NCBI RefSeq assembly: GCF_001421805.1
Contig: NZ_LMLC01000004.1
Span: 248,001-312,000 of the forward strand
From: Sphingomonas sp. Leaf34
GTDB lineage: Bacteria > Pseudomonadota > Alphaproteobacteria > Sphingomonadales > Sphingomonadaceae
Direction: 5' to 3'
DNA length: 64,000 nucleotides
Of this stretch, positions 53,050-60,930 are shown in pieces (the stretch's first letter is position 1; every line of letters begins with the position of its first letter). The notes under the pieces were generated by a model. That model had not been told where the DNA came from. It did not search any database and saw nothing but the letters and a program-made list of their open reading frames with translations. The translations under genes were made by a program, and so were the position numbers.

Positions 53050-53802
53050 TCAGTAGAACCCAGAACTTCGTGAGTTAGGCGCGTCCTTGAGTTGGACAGT
53101 TTCCTTCCCGACACGGTCGATCACATACCCCCACTTTGCACCGGCCTTCTCGATGTACAATCGCGCAGAGCCGGGTTTGAGCTTTAGGATGGAGTCAATC
53201 TCATTGAAGCGCATTACGCTAGTATTGTCGCTGGATGACCTTCCCCCAAACCAACTCTCGATGATAGAGACACAATCATTCTCGTCATCGATTAGCCCTT
53301 CATCGGCGGCAACCGGCTCACTAATTGCTGCCGGCTCAGGCTCCCGAGTACCAAGCTGTTTGATGCTCTTTCTAATTCGATTACAAGCTGCGCCAAGAGC
53401 CGCAACTAGGTTCTTGTCTTGCCGATCCGCATCATATTCTGCAGGTGTAATCCCGAGCAAATCTGTTGGTAGGTGCAAATCATCGGAATTGCGTGGCGTG
53501 ATGATAAAGCAACGCTCTTGACCCAATCGCCCAGCAAAGAGTCCGAGTTCAAAGATTACGTTGTCACGTACCGTCGAAACAATCTCTTTGCGCATTGCAG
53601 TTAGATCGTCGGGGGCCATAACGAAAATGGCGAAATCATTAATATCTAACTGGTCAATCAATGCCGCCATTGTACCACGCGATGGCTGGAATACGCCTTG
53701 GGTCCAGACGGTGGCTTCGACATCGTAATCCAACCCCTCCTGTACGGCGTAGGCTAGATCAACATGCTCCGTGGAGGAGCCAATAAAGACGCGTGGTTTC
53801 AT
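53050..53802 (-). CDS. TIR-like (CAP12/Pycsar-type, PF10137-like) nucleotide-hydrolase candidate
   Basis: A 250-residue protein whose first 140 residues match the TIR-like domain of predicted nucleotide-binding and CBASS/Pycsar effectors: RVFIGSSTEHVDLAYAVQEGL, ATVWTQGVF, DFAIFVMAPDD and RDNVIFELGLFAGRLG, in which Glu85 is the likely NADase catalytic residue. The linker (150-170) is disordered and acidic. The last 80 residues (ESWFGGRSS, MRFNEIDSILKLKPGSARLYIEKAG) form an unknown domain that could sense the trigger. ATG 53802 matches the family start, though its ribosome site is poor; TTG 53883 would add 27 residues. It lies at the right end of the element, the usual place for cargo. Depletion of NAD+ on infection is inferred. 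Confidence 0.82.
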   Translation of the reverse strand: MKPRVFIGSSTEHVDLAYAVQEGLDYDVEATVWTQGVFQPSRGTMAALIDQLDINDFAIFVMAPDDLTAMRKEIVSTVRDNVIFELGLFAGRLGQERCFIITPRNSDDLHLPTDLLGITPAEYDADRQDKNLVAALGAACNRIRKSIKQLGTREPEPAAISEPVAADEGLIDDENDCVSIIESWFGGRSSSDNTSVMRFNEIDSILKLKPGSARLYIEKAGAKWGYVIDRVGKETVQLKDAPNSRSSGFY

Positions 53803-53962
53803 TCCTTGAACGTACAGTTCCGCGCCTGCCGTTGGCAAGCCTTCGAACTGGCGGCGAGAGATGGACGTCGGCCCTTGCCTCAATTAGTACAAAAGCCTAA
53901 TACAAGCGTCCCGACGCCAAAATAAATATCCTTTGTTTCTCAGTGCTTACGGGGATTTTAAC

Positions 53963-53985
53963 CGATCCCCCTCGGCTCCACCATT
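53963..53985 (+). repeat. Right attachment site (attR)
   Basis: Identical to 46811-46833: the 3' end of tRNA-Ala including CCA and two further bases. It has no tRNA body, which shows that it is the displaced copy created by integration. Confidence 0.9.
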
Positions 53986-54099
53986 TCCGTTGACGACCGG
54001 TCGATCGGACCGATGTTCCAGATAGTATAGACCAGGCCGTTGGCCAGCGCGGGCACTGTCCGGGATGCAGACTCTCCACATCCCGAACCAGCACCATAG

Positions 54100-55893
54100 T
54101 CAGAACGCGGCGGATAGCCCGGCGAATGCCGTCACGCTGTCGCGATCGTCGCGCAGCGCGTAGCCCGCTACACCCGCGCGAAGCGACAGCTGGCCGGCGA
54201 CCGTGCCGTCGACGCCCATCGCATAGCTCATATAGTTGCGATCGGCGCGCTCCACGGTGCTCGTGAAGCTGATCGGCGCGCCGGTCGGCGTCATCGTCAG
54301 CGTACGCGGGTCGTCGTCGAACTCACGCTCATACCCGGCGCGCGCGAAGAATCGCACCGGTTCGCCCGGCACCGTGCGGATCACCGCGCCGAACCGGCCG
54401 GTCAGGCTTTCGATCTCCTGCCTGCCGAACGTCGCCGCGGTCGAGAGTCCGCCGGTCTCCGTATAACCCGCGATACGGACCCGGTCATATTGCGCGGCGA
54501 GGTCGGGACCGAAGGCGACGCCACCCAGTGTGATCAGATCGAACGCGGCGGTGATGCGGCCGGCGACGTAGGTGCCGTCGGTTTCGCCCTCATGCGTGCG
54601 CAACGCGGGCCCGAGCTGGACGCTGCGGCGGATATGGCGATAGTCGATCTCGCCATAGGTGCCGTCCGCGAGCAGGCGCACCGGGCCGAGCTCGCCGCGC
54701 GCGTAGCCGCTGACCGACCAGGCGCGCGGCTTGTAGGTGCCCGCGCCGGTCTTGAAATCACCCGTGCCGTCCGAATAGCCGCCGGCGACGCCGACGCCGG
54801 ATGCATCGCCGATTGCGAGGTCGGCGCCCACGGTGCCACTGAACCCGCGCTCGGTGATGCCGACGCGCTGCGCCGAGGTGCCGCTCGCATAATAATGATA
54901 GCCGGCACTGCCGAACACCGACAGCGCCTGGCCGTCGCGTTGCGCGCCGCCGCGCTCCGCCGCTTCGATCAGGTCGCGCTGCCCGCGGAACATCGCCTGC
55001 GCGGCGTAACCGAGCCCGGCGATCTGGTCGGGGGCCTGGACGAGGCTGGCGATCGCCTGGCCCTGGATCCGCTGCGTCTTCCCCGATGGGTGGACGCTGT
55101 CGGCGAGGATATAGGTCTCGTTGGCGTCGGGCGAGACGAGCGTCGCGCGCGTGCAGGCCAGCGAGGAGGGGACGGTGCACGCGACGCCGGTGATGTTGGT
55201 GTAGCCATAGGTCGCAGGGCTCGCGACGAGCTCGCCGAACAGCCGGTCGGTATCGAAATACAGCGCATTGACGTTCGCCGCCGCCAGCGCCGCGGCATAG
55301 GTCCGGTTGAACAGCTGCAGCCCGGCCGCACCGCCCGACTGGACCGCGAGCGTCACGATCCGGCTCGCGCCCGCCGCCTGGAGCCTGCTGACCTGCGCTG
55401 CGAGCTGCGTGGCGGCGGTGGTCAAGATCGCGGTGTTGGTGCTGCCCCCGGCCTGGAACGCGAAATAGTCGTTCCCGCCGCCCTGGATATAGACGAGGTC
55501 GCGCGGCCCGAAGGTGCCGCCAGCGGCGAGGAAATTGCTGATCTGCGTCGTGACCGGGATCGACAGCGCGTTGGCTGCCGTCACACGCGCGCCGCCGACC
55601 GCATAGTTGGTGCCGCCCTTGCCGTAGACCGGATCGAGCGCGAGCCCGAGTCGCGCGGCGAGAACCTCGGGCGCGACCGGATCAGGGTTGGTCGTGAAGC
55701 TGCCCGCATCGCGCGGCAGACGCGGATCGAGCGTGAGATAATAGCCGCCGTCGGCAAGGCTGTCGCCGAACACCACCATGCGGTTGTAGGTTTCGCTGGC
55801 CGCCACATTAATCGTGCTGCCGGTCTGTGCGTGGCCCGGACTCGCGATGCTCAGCGCGGTCCCCAACAGCAACGCCGTATAGGTCGTCTTCAT
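54100..55893 (-). CDS. GDSL-type esterase with autotransporter barrel
   Basis: A 597-residue outer-membrane autotransporter. Residues 1-22 are a signal peptide. The passenger (about 35-290) is a GDSL hydrolase: VFGDSLADGG with nucleophile Ser45, GGGNDYF with the oxyanion asparagine, and ADSVHPSG with the Asp/His pair. Residues from about 310 to the end are the 12-strand translocator, ending with a Phe (GLSAAF). The layout matches EstA/EstP-like esterases presented on the cell surface. The next 100 bp contain attR on the other side. It is monocistronic. Confidence 0.92.
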   Translation of the reverse strand: MKTTYTALLLGTALSIASPGHAQTGSTINVAASETYNRMVVFGDSLADGGYYLTLDPRLPRDAGSFTTNPDPVAPEVLAARLGLALDPVYGKGGTNYAVGGARVTAANALSIPVTTQISNFLAAGGTFGPRDLVYIQGGGNDYFAFQAGGSTNTAILTTAATQLAAQVSRLQAAGASRIVTLAVQSGGAAGLQLFNRTYAAALAAANVNALYFDTDRLFGELVASPATYGYTNITGVACTVPSSLACTRATLVSPDANETYILADSVHPSGKTQRIQGQAIASLVQAPDQIAGLGYAAQAMFRGQRDLIEAAERGGAQRDGQALSVFGSAGYHYYASGTSAQRVGITERGFSGTVGADLAIGDASGVGVAGGYSDGTGDFKTGAGTYKPRAWSVSGYARGELGPVRLLADGTYGEIDYRHIRRSVQLGPALRTHEGETDGTYVAGRITAAFDLITLGGVAFGPDLAAQYDRVRIAGYTETGGLSTAATFGRQEIESLTGRFGAVIRTVPGEPVRFFARAGYEREFDDDPRTLTMTPTGAPISFTSTVERADRNYMSYAMGVDGTVAGQLSLRAGVAGYALRDDRDSVTAFAGLSAAF

Positions 55894-55997
55894 GATACCC
55901 TCTCCCTGGCGGCAAAGGATCGCTGTCCTTCGCTCGCCAAAGAGTGTCGTGGCGCTTTACGATTGCGTCAATAGACTGCGTTTGGTCGGCGAACCAT

Positions 55998-56996
55998 TCA
56001 GACGAACAGCCCGACCAGCAGATACGTCCCCGCGCCGATCAGCCCGGCCGCGGGCAGCGTCAGCGTCCAGGCGACGACGATATTGCTCGCCACGTTCCAG
56101 CGGACCGCGGACAGGCGCCGCGCGGCGCCGACGCCGACGATCGAGCCGGTGATCGTGTGAGTCGACGAGACCGGGATACCCCAGAAGGTCGCGGCGAACA
56201 GCGTGATCGCGCCACCGGTCTCCGCACAGAATCCCTGCGCCGGGGTTAGCCGCGTGATCTTCGAGCCCATCGTGTGAACGATCCGCCAACCACCCGACAG
56301 CGTGCCGAGCGCCATCGCCGCCTGACACGACAGCACCACCCAGAGCGGCACGTGGAATTCGCCGCCGAGCAGCCCCTGCGAATAGAGCAGCACCGCGATG
56401 ATCCCCATCGTCTTCTGCGCGTCGTTGCCGCCATGCCCGAGCGAGTAGAGCGCGGCTGAAATCAGCTGGAGCTTGCGGAACCGCTTGTCGACGCCGAGCG
56501 GGGTGAGCTTGAGGCTGGTCCAGGCGACGAGCAGCACGAGCACCAGCGCGAGCATCAGCCCGATCGCGGGCGAGGCGAAGATCGCGATGACGGTCGCGAT
56601 GACGCCTTTCCAGACGATCGCACCGAAGCCGACCTTCGCGATGCCGGCCCCCAGCAGGCCGCCGATCAGCGCGTGGCTGCTGCTCGACGGGATGCCGAGC
56701 ACCCAGGTGATGACGTTCCACGCGATCGCGCCCATCAGCGCGGCGAAGATCACCTGCGCATCGATGACATGCGCCTGGACGATCCCGGTGCCGACGGTCT
56801 GCGCGACGTGCAGGCCGAAGACCGCGAACGCAATGAAGTTGAAGAACGCGGCCCACAGGACGGCATATTGTGGCTTGAGGACGCGCGTGGAGACGACCGT
56901 GGCGATCGAGTTCGCCGCATCGTGCAGGCCGTTCAGGAAGTCGAACAGCAGCGCGATGCCGATGAGGCCGATGAGGAGCGGGAGGGAGAGGATCAT
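55998..56996 (-). CDS. pitA: Low-affinity inorganic phosphate transporter, Pit family
   Basis: A 332-residue membrane protein with about ten helices and the two inverted PiT repeats: the first GLHDAANSIATVVST near the N-terminus and the second GGNDAQKTMGIIAV near the middle. PSSSSHALIGGLLGAG and SSTHTITGSIVGVG are the matching signature pairs. It imports metal-phosphate with protons. ATG 56996 begins directly before the first helix. Upstream on the same strand is its DUF47 partner, separated by 165 bp of repeats. Confidence 0.92.
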   Translation of the reverse strand: MILSLPLLIGLIGIALLFDFLNGLHDAANSIATVVSTRVLKPQYAVLWAAFFNFIAFAVFGLHVAQTVGTGIVQAHVIDAQVIFAALMGAIAWNVITWVLGIPSSSSHALIGGLLGAGIAKVGFGAIVWKGVIATVIAIFASPAIGLMLALVLVLLVAWTSLKLTPLGVDKRFRKLQLISAALYSLGHGGNDAQKTMGIIAVLLYSQGLLGGEFHVPLWVVLSCQAAMALGTLSGGWRIVHTMGSKITRLTPAQGFCAETGGAITLFAATFWGIPVSSTHTITGSIVGVGAARRLSAVRWNVASNIVVAWTLTLPAAGLIGAGTYLLVGLFV

Positions 56997-57040
56997 GCGG
57001 CTGCCGCCCTATCCGCTACCATGCCACCCCAGCCTGTCTG

Positions 57041-57120
57041 TTCTTCCGCGAAGGCGGGAGCCCAGGGTACCAATCGGCGTAGTGGGTGGGATTCCTGGGC
57101 CCCCGTTTTCGCGGGGGAAC
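57041..57120. repeat. Family B palindromic repeat with long spacer
   Basis: Left unit TTCTTCCGCGAAGGCGGGAGCCCAGG and right unit CCTGGGCCCCCGTTTTCGCGGGGGAA are inverted, each with its own dyad. It lies between the DUF47 and pit genes. Confidence 0.65.
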
Positions 57121-57125
57121 GGGAA

Positions 57126-57151
57126 GGGCGTGCACAATGCGCTGCACGCCC
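57126..57151 (-). terminator. Hairpin after the DUF47 gene
   Basis: A perfect 9-bp stem (57126-57134 with 57143-57151) over an 8-nt loop, starting 11 bases after the stop on the minus strand. There is no T-run; it may attenuate rather than end transcription into pit. Confidence 0.55.
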
Positions 57152-57161
57152 GCAAAACAGC

Positions 57162-57809
57162 TCAAGCATGGTCGATGACCAGCCCCTGGATCTCGTTTGC
57201 GACATCCTCGAAGCGGTCGACGATCTTTTCAAGGCTGCTGTAGATTTCGCGGTTGATGATGAAGGTCATCGGATCCGCGCTGATCTTCGACGCTTGGAAC
57301 AGCGCACGCAGGCCGGTGTCGTGGATGTCGTCGGCATGCCCCTCGATCTGGATCAGCCGCGCCGTCAGGTCGTGCAGCCGGCCCGCATTGGTGCCGAGCG
57401 AGCGGAGCAGCGGGATCGCCTCCGCGGTGATCCGCGCGGCCTCGACGATGATGCCTGCCATGTCGCGCATTTCGGCCGAGAATGCGGTCACCTCGTACAG
57501 CGCGATCGCGTTCGCGGTGCCGTTCATCTGGTCGATCGCGTCGTCCATCACGCCGATCAGGTCGGTGATCGCGCTGCGGTCGAACGGCGTCACGAACACG
57601 CGGCGGACGTCCTGCAGGACCTCGCGCGTGATGTCGTCGGCTTCGTGCTCGCGCTTGACGATCTCGGCGATCTGACCCTCGATCGAGCCTTCGCCGTGGA
57701 GCAGCCGTGCGAGCGCATCGGCACCGGCGACCAGCGTCGCGGCATGCGCGTCGAACAGTTCGAAGAACCGTCCCTGCTTCGGCATCAGCGACTGGAACCA
57801 GCCCAGCAT
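57162..57809 (-). CDS. DUF47 family protein (Pit accessory, PhoU-like)
   Basis: A 215-residue helical protein related to PhoU: MLGWFQSLMPKQGRFFELFDAHA, VKREHEADDITREVLQDV, and ITDLIGVMDDAIDQMNGTANAIALYE with a metal-binding acidic pattern. DUF47 proteins are encoded beside pit genes and modulate phosphate uptake. ATG 57809 has an AAGGAG site seven bases upstream, so independent translation is well supported. The frame is also open without a stop into the NUDIX region above. Confidence 0.9.
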   Translation of the reverse strand: MLGWFQSLMPKQGRFFELFDAHAATLVAGADALARLLHGEGSIEGQIAEIVKREHEADDITREVLQDVRRVFVTPFDRSAITDLIGVMDDAIDQMNGTANAIALYEVTAFSAEMRDMAGIIVEAARITAEAIPLLRSLGTNAGRLHDLTARLIQIEGHADDIHDTGLRALFQASKISADPMTFIINREIYSSLEKIVDRFEDVANEIQGLVIDHA

Positions 57810-58283
57810 CGGAATTCTCCTTTTCGCACTCGTGCGTACGACGGGTAAGATACGTTGCGCGAGCGTCGCCGGGATCGGCGGCTCGCGGAAGGCAGCGATA
57901 AGCGCCTTCAGGCCGGGCTCATTGACAGCCTCCGCCGCGCGATCAAGCGTAAACCAGCGCGTGTCGCGTTGATGACGCTCGGGCCAGTCATCGACCTGCT
58001 CGACGAAGGCGAGTGGAAACACCGTCACGATCATGTCGCGGTAGCGGCCCGTGCGACGTCGTTTCCGGTAGCCGAATTCGCCGACTGCGGTGGGGCAGGG
58101 AATGCCGCGGATCCCCGCTTCCTCATAGGCCTCCTGCGCGGCGGCCTCGTGGCTGGCGAGCCCGGTGATGGGATTGCCCTTGGGGATCACCCATCGACCG
58201 GTATCGCGCGAGGTGATCAGCATCACGCGGGCATGACCGTCGCCGTCGATGATGTAGGGAAGTGCCGCAATCTGCTGGATAAT
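57162..58283 (-). CDS. NUDIX-domain frame running in phase into DUF47
   Basis: The 5' 460 bp encode a NUDIX hydrolase domain of the diphosphoinositol/diadenosine polyphosphate type: TGRWVIPKG, then SHEAAAQEAYEEAGI, where the first arginine of the Nudix box is replaced by glutamine. Residues after RILPVVRTSAKRRIP read directly into the DUF47 protein with no stop codon. Either a true fusion of about 373 residues is made alongside DUF47, or a stop has been lost. There is no in-frame ATG, GTG or TTG before 58229; an ATT at 58283 follows AGGA and gives the typical IQQIAALPYI start. Inositol polyphosphate or nucleotide signals in phosphate control are a natural link, but inferred. Confidence 0.6.
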   Translation of the reverse strand: MIQQIAALPYIIDGDGHARVMLITSRDTGRWVIPKGNPITGLASHEAAAQEAYEEAGIRGIPCPTAVGEFGYRKRRRTGRYRDMIVTVFPLAFVEQVDDWPERHQRDTRWFTLDRAAEAVNEPGLKALIAAFREPPIPATLAQRILPVVRTSAKRRIPMLGWFQSLMPKQGRFFELFDAHAATLVAGADALARLLHGEGSIEGQIAEIVKREHEADDITREVLQDVRRVFVTPFDRSAITDLIGVMDDAIDQMNGTANAIALYEVTAFSAEMRDMAGIIVEAARITAEAIPLLRSLGTNAGRLHDLTARLIQIEGHADDIHDTGLRALFQASKISADPMTFIINREIYSSLEKIVDRFEDVANEIQGLVIDHA

Positions 58284-58474
58284 TCTGATCCTGTACCCCG
58301 CGGGCTCGCGGCGATTCGCGCAAGCTTATACGCCACGGCGGGGGAGGAACAGGGGGCGCCGGACGGCTTTGGCACGGAGTCCGGCGCGGCGATTCCGTCC
58401 CATTCCCGGACGGCGCCGGTTTAACCACTTTTGGCGCTGGTCGATTTAGTAAACGCGGCGTTAACGTTTGCATC

Positions 58475-58639
58475 ATGACCAGACGCCTAGTCCTTACCAA
58501 CGAAGCCGCCCGCCACCCGCTGCGCCGCGCATTGCCGCCGCCGGTGACCGCAAAGCCCCGCGACGACGATCACGACATCAAGCTGTTTCTGTTGAGCTTC
58601 GCCGCGTTCTTCACCTGCTTCTACAGCTTCTTTCTCTGA
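58475..58639 (+). CDS. 54-residue protein with C-terminal membrane helix
   Basis: A small ORF encoding MTRRLVLTNEAARHPLRR, a basic and proline-rich centre, an acidic DDDHD and a hydrophobic, aromatic C-terminal helix (IKLFLLSFAAFFTCFYSFFL). The topology is a tail anchor in the inner membrane. No clear ribosome site precedes the ATG. It lies in the 190-bp gap between the NUDIX start and the convergent MFS gene. Function is unknown. Confidence 0.55.
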   Translation: MTRRLVLTNEAARHPLRRALPPPVTAKPRDDDHDIKLFLLSFAAFFTCFYSFFL

Positions 58640-58678
58640 GCGCAGGCGGCTGGCCGCCCGCCTCACGCGGACGTCCGC

Positions 58679-60004
58679 CTAGTGGCGAAGTCCTGGCAGG
58701 CATCCGTTCGCATCGTCGTCGCAGGCAAGGTGCAGCTTCTGCGCCAGCCATGCCGAGACGAGGCACATCGCCGCGACCAGGAATAGCATGTTCTCCGGCG
58801 TCACGCCCAGCGCGGTGATGCCGATGACCAGGATCGAGCCGATCGTCATCGCGCCAGAATTGACCACGTTGTTCGCCGCCACGGTGCGTGCGGTCTTATC
58901 GCGTTCGACCGTCGTCGTCAGGAACGCGTAGAGCGGCACGACGAACATGCCGCCGGTGATCGCGATCGCCAGCAGCGTCGCCAGCACGGGGACCGCGCCT
59001 GGCTGGCGGATGAACCCCGCCCAGTCGTAGAACTGCCCCGGCGGCGCAGGCGTCCAGTTCCGCGCGAGGAACGAGAACAGCACGACGAAGCCGCCCATCG
59101 CGATCACCGACGCGGGCGAGAACTTCGCCGAAATACGCCCCCGCAGCATCGAGTTGATCACCACCGACCCGATCGCGACGCCGACCGAGAAAACCGCGAT
59201 CACGAAGCTTGCGACGCGCTCGTCGGCGGTGAGCACATTCTTCACCAGCGGCGGGAAGACGATGATCAGCACGGCGCCGATCGTCCAGAAGAAGCTGATC
59301 GCGATGATCGCGAGGAACAGCCGCGGAATGTGCAGCGTCGCGCTGATCAACCGCCACGACGCGGTGAACGGGTTGTAGTCGAGTTTGAGCGGCGGCCCCT
59401 CGCGCGGGGCGGGCGGCACCTGGCGGCCGGAGAACCAGCCGATCACCGCCACGATCAGCACGCTGGCGGCGGCGCCCTCGATCGGGATCCAGCCCGCGGT
59501 CACGGTGCCCAGCAGGATCGCGAGATAGGTGCCCGCCTCGACCAGTCCGGTGCCGCCGAGCACGTCGCCGGGGGGGAGATGCTGCGGAAGGATCGCGTAT
59601 TTGATCGGGCCGAAGAACGTCGAGTGGACGCCGAGGCACAGCACCGCGCCGAGCATCAAGCCGATGCCGAGGCTCGGGTGGCCCGCGCGCGCGACCATCA
59701 GCCCGGTCGCGCCGAGCAGCATGATGCCGATCTCGACCGTCTTCACGATCCGGATGATTCGCGCCTTGTCGTGGCTGTCCGCCAGTTGCCCCGCGAGTGC
59801 GGACAGCAAGAAGAACGGCAGGATGCCGAGCCCCGTCGCCAACGCGTTGAAATTGGCTTCCATCTTCGGATCGTTGAAGACCGCATAGGTGGCGAACAGG
59901 ACCATCGAGGTCTTGAACAGATTATCGTTGAACGCACCGAGGAACTGCGTCGTGAACAGGGGCAGGAAGCGACGTTGCTTCAGCAACCCAAGGGCATTGA
60001 GCAT
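58679..60004 (-). CDS. MFS transporter, LplT-like
   Basis: A 441-residue major facilitator with twelve membrane helices. The N-terminus RRFLPLFTTQFLGAFNDNLFKTSMV and the segment STFFGPIKYAILPQHLPPGDVLGGTGLVEAGTYLAIL match the LplT family, lysophospholipid flippases often found as N-terminal parts of fusion acyltransferases. Here no acyltransferase is fused or adjacent. The two MFS halves are of normal size. Lysophospholipid import is likely but not proven. Confidence 0.82.
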   Translation of the reverse strand: MLNALGLLKQRRFLPLFTTQFLGAFNDNLFKTSMVLFATYAVFNDPKMEANFNALATGLGILPFFLLSALAGQLADSHDKARIIRIVKTVEIGIMLLGATGLMVARAGHPSLGIGLMLGAVLCLGVHSTFFGPIKYAILPQHLPPGDVLGGTGLVEAGTYLAILLGTVTAGWIPIEGAAASVLIVAVIGWFSGRQVPPAPREGPPLKLDYNPFTASWRLISATLHIPRLFLAIIAISFFWTIGAVLIIVFPPLVKNVLTADERVASFVIAVFSVGVAIGSVVINSMLRGRISAKFSPASVIAMGGFVVLFSFLARNWTPAPPGQFYDWAGFIRQPGAVPVLATLLAIAITGGMFVVPLYAFLTTTVERDKTARTVAANNVVNSGAMTIGSILVIGITALGVTPENMLFLVAAMCLVSAWLAQKLHLACDDDANGCLPGLRH

Positions 60005-60118
60005 GACGGGAAATAGCCCTGATCGTTGCGAAAATACGGCGAAGCCTTAGCCGAGTGGCATCGCGACGCCAACGTTAAACCGGTTTCGCCGCGCGGCCGA
60101 CCGGTATAGGGGTGGTAT

Positions 60119-60670
60119 GTGCTGAGCTTGCCTAACCTCCTGACATTGTCGCGGATCGTCGCGGTGCCCCTGCTGGTCTGGTTCCTGTGGTGGCCCGACT
60201 GGGAGGCGGGGTACGGTATCGCCTTCGTGTTGTACTGCCTGATGGGCATCACCGACTATTTCGACGGCTACCTCGCGCGGTCGAGTGGCGCGGTGTCGCG
60301 GCTCGGGATCTTCCTCGATCCGATCGCCGACAAGATCATGGTCGCCGCGGTGATCCTGATCCTGGTCGGGACGCGCGATATTCCGGGCGTCCATGTGATC
60401 GCCGCGCTGGTCATCCTGCTGCGCGAGATCGCGGTGTCGGGGCTGCGCGAGTTCCTGGCGCAGGTCCAGGTTTCGGTGCCCGTCTCGCAATTGGCGAAGT
60501 GGAAGACGACGCTGCAACTCGTGTCGCTCGGCGGCATCATTCTCGGCGGTGCGGTGCCCGAGATGGCGTGGGTGCATAATGTCGGCATCGTCGCCCTGTG
60601 GGGCGCGGCCTTCCTGACCGTGCTGACCGGATGGGATTATCTCCGCGTCGGCCTGAAGCACATGGACTGA
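60119..60670 (+). CDS. pgsA: CDP-diacylglycerol--glycerol-3-phosphate 3-phosphatidyltransferase
   Basis: A 183-residue inner-membrane enzyme that makes phosphatidylglycerol phosphate. The CDP-alcohol phosphotransferase motif is complete (DYFDGYLARSSGAVSRLGIF followed by LDPIAD), giving the DG-x2-AR-x8-G-x3-D-x3-D pattern. The first residues (LSLPNLLTLSRIVAVPLLV) are typical. The start is GTG 60119. Two bases after its stop region comes moaD, so the three genes pgsA-moaD-moaE form one unit. Confidence 0.94.
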   Translation: MLSLPNLLTLSRIVAVPLLVWFLWWPDWEAGYGIAFVLYCLMGITDYFDGYLARSSGAVSRLGIFLDPIADKIMVAAVILILVGTRDIPGVHVIAALVILLREIAVSGLREFLAQVQVSVPVSQLAKWKTTLQLVSLGGIILGGAVPEMAWVHNVGIVALWGAAFLTVLTGWDYLRVGLKHMD

Positions 60671-60672
60671 GC

Positions 60673-60930
60673 ATGACAATACGCATGGTGTATTTCGCCT
60701 GGGTGCGCGAGCGCATCGGCACGGGGGAGGAGTCGGTCGCGCCGCCCGCGAGCGTCGTGACGGTGGCGGATCTGGTCGGTTGGCTGGCCGAGACGAGCGA
60801 GCCGCATGCGCACGCGTTCGAGGATCGCGCGCGGTTGCGCGCGGCGGTCGATCAGGAATTCGTCAGCCTCGATACGCCGATCGGCCGCGCGCAGGAGATC
60901 GCGATCTTTCCGCCGGTGACCGGCGGATGA
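60673..60930 (+). CDS. moaD: Molybdopterin synthase small subunit
   Basis: An 85-residue ubiquitin-fold sulphur carrier ending in the essential Gly-Gly (FPPVTGG). It is adenylated by MoeB and carries a thiocarboxylate to MoaE. The start MTIRMVYFAWVRERIG is the usual N-terminus. The final codons overlap the moaE ATG (ATGA), ensuring equal synthesis of both subunits. Confidence 0.93.
   Translation: MTIRMVYFAWVRERIGTGEESVAPPASVVTVADLVGWLAETSEPHAHAFEDRARLRAAVDQEFVSLDTPIGRAQEIAIFPPVTGG

Larger units (their letters stand above)
46811..53985. mobile_element. Integrated element of about 7.15 kb in tRNA-Ala(GGC)
   Basis: Perfect 23-bp direct repeats (46811-46833 and 53963-53985) bound the segment; an excised circle would be 7,152 bp. 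Immediately inside the left end is a tyrosine integrase reading inward. The contents are a minus-strand operon of four unrecognised genes, a 1-kb structured non-coding region, a serine recombinase, and a TIR-like gene at the right end. The DNA is visibly lower in GC and lacks the family A-C repeats of the flanks. No replication, conjugation or clear structural phage gene is recognised, so it could be a phage satellite, a small integrative mobilisable element or a defence island. Confidence 0.9.

Noticed and set aside
53803..53883. 27-residue N-terminal extension of the TIR-like protein from TTG 53883
   Set aside because: The extra residues have no counterpart in the TIR-like domain and no ribosome site; kept only as an alternative because the ATG at 53802 also has poor context.
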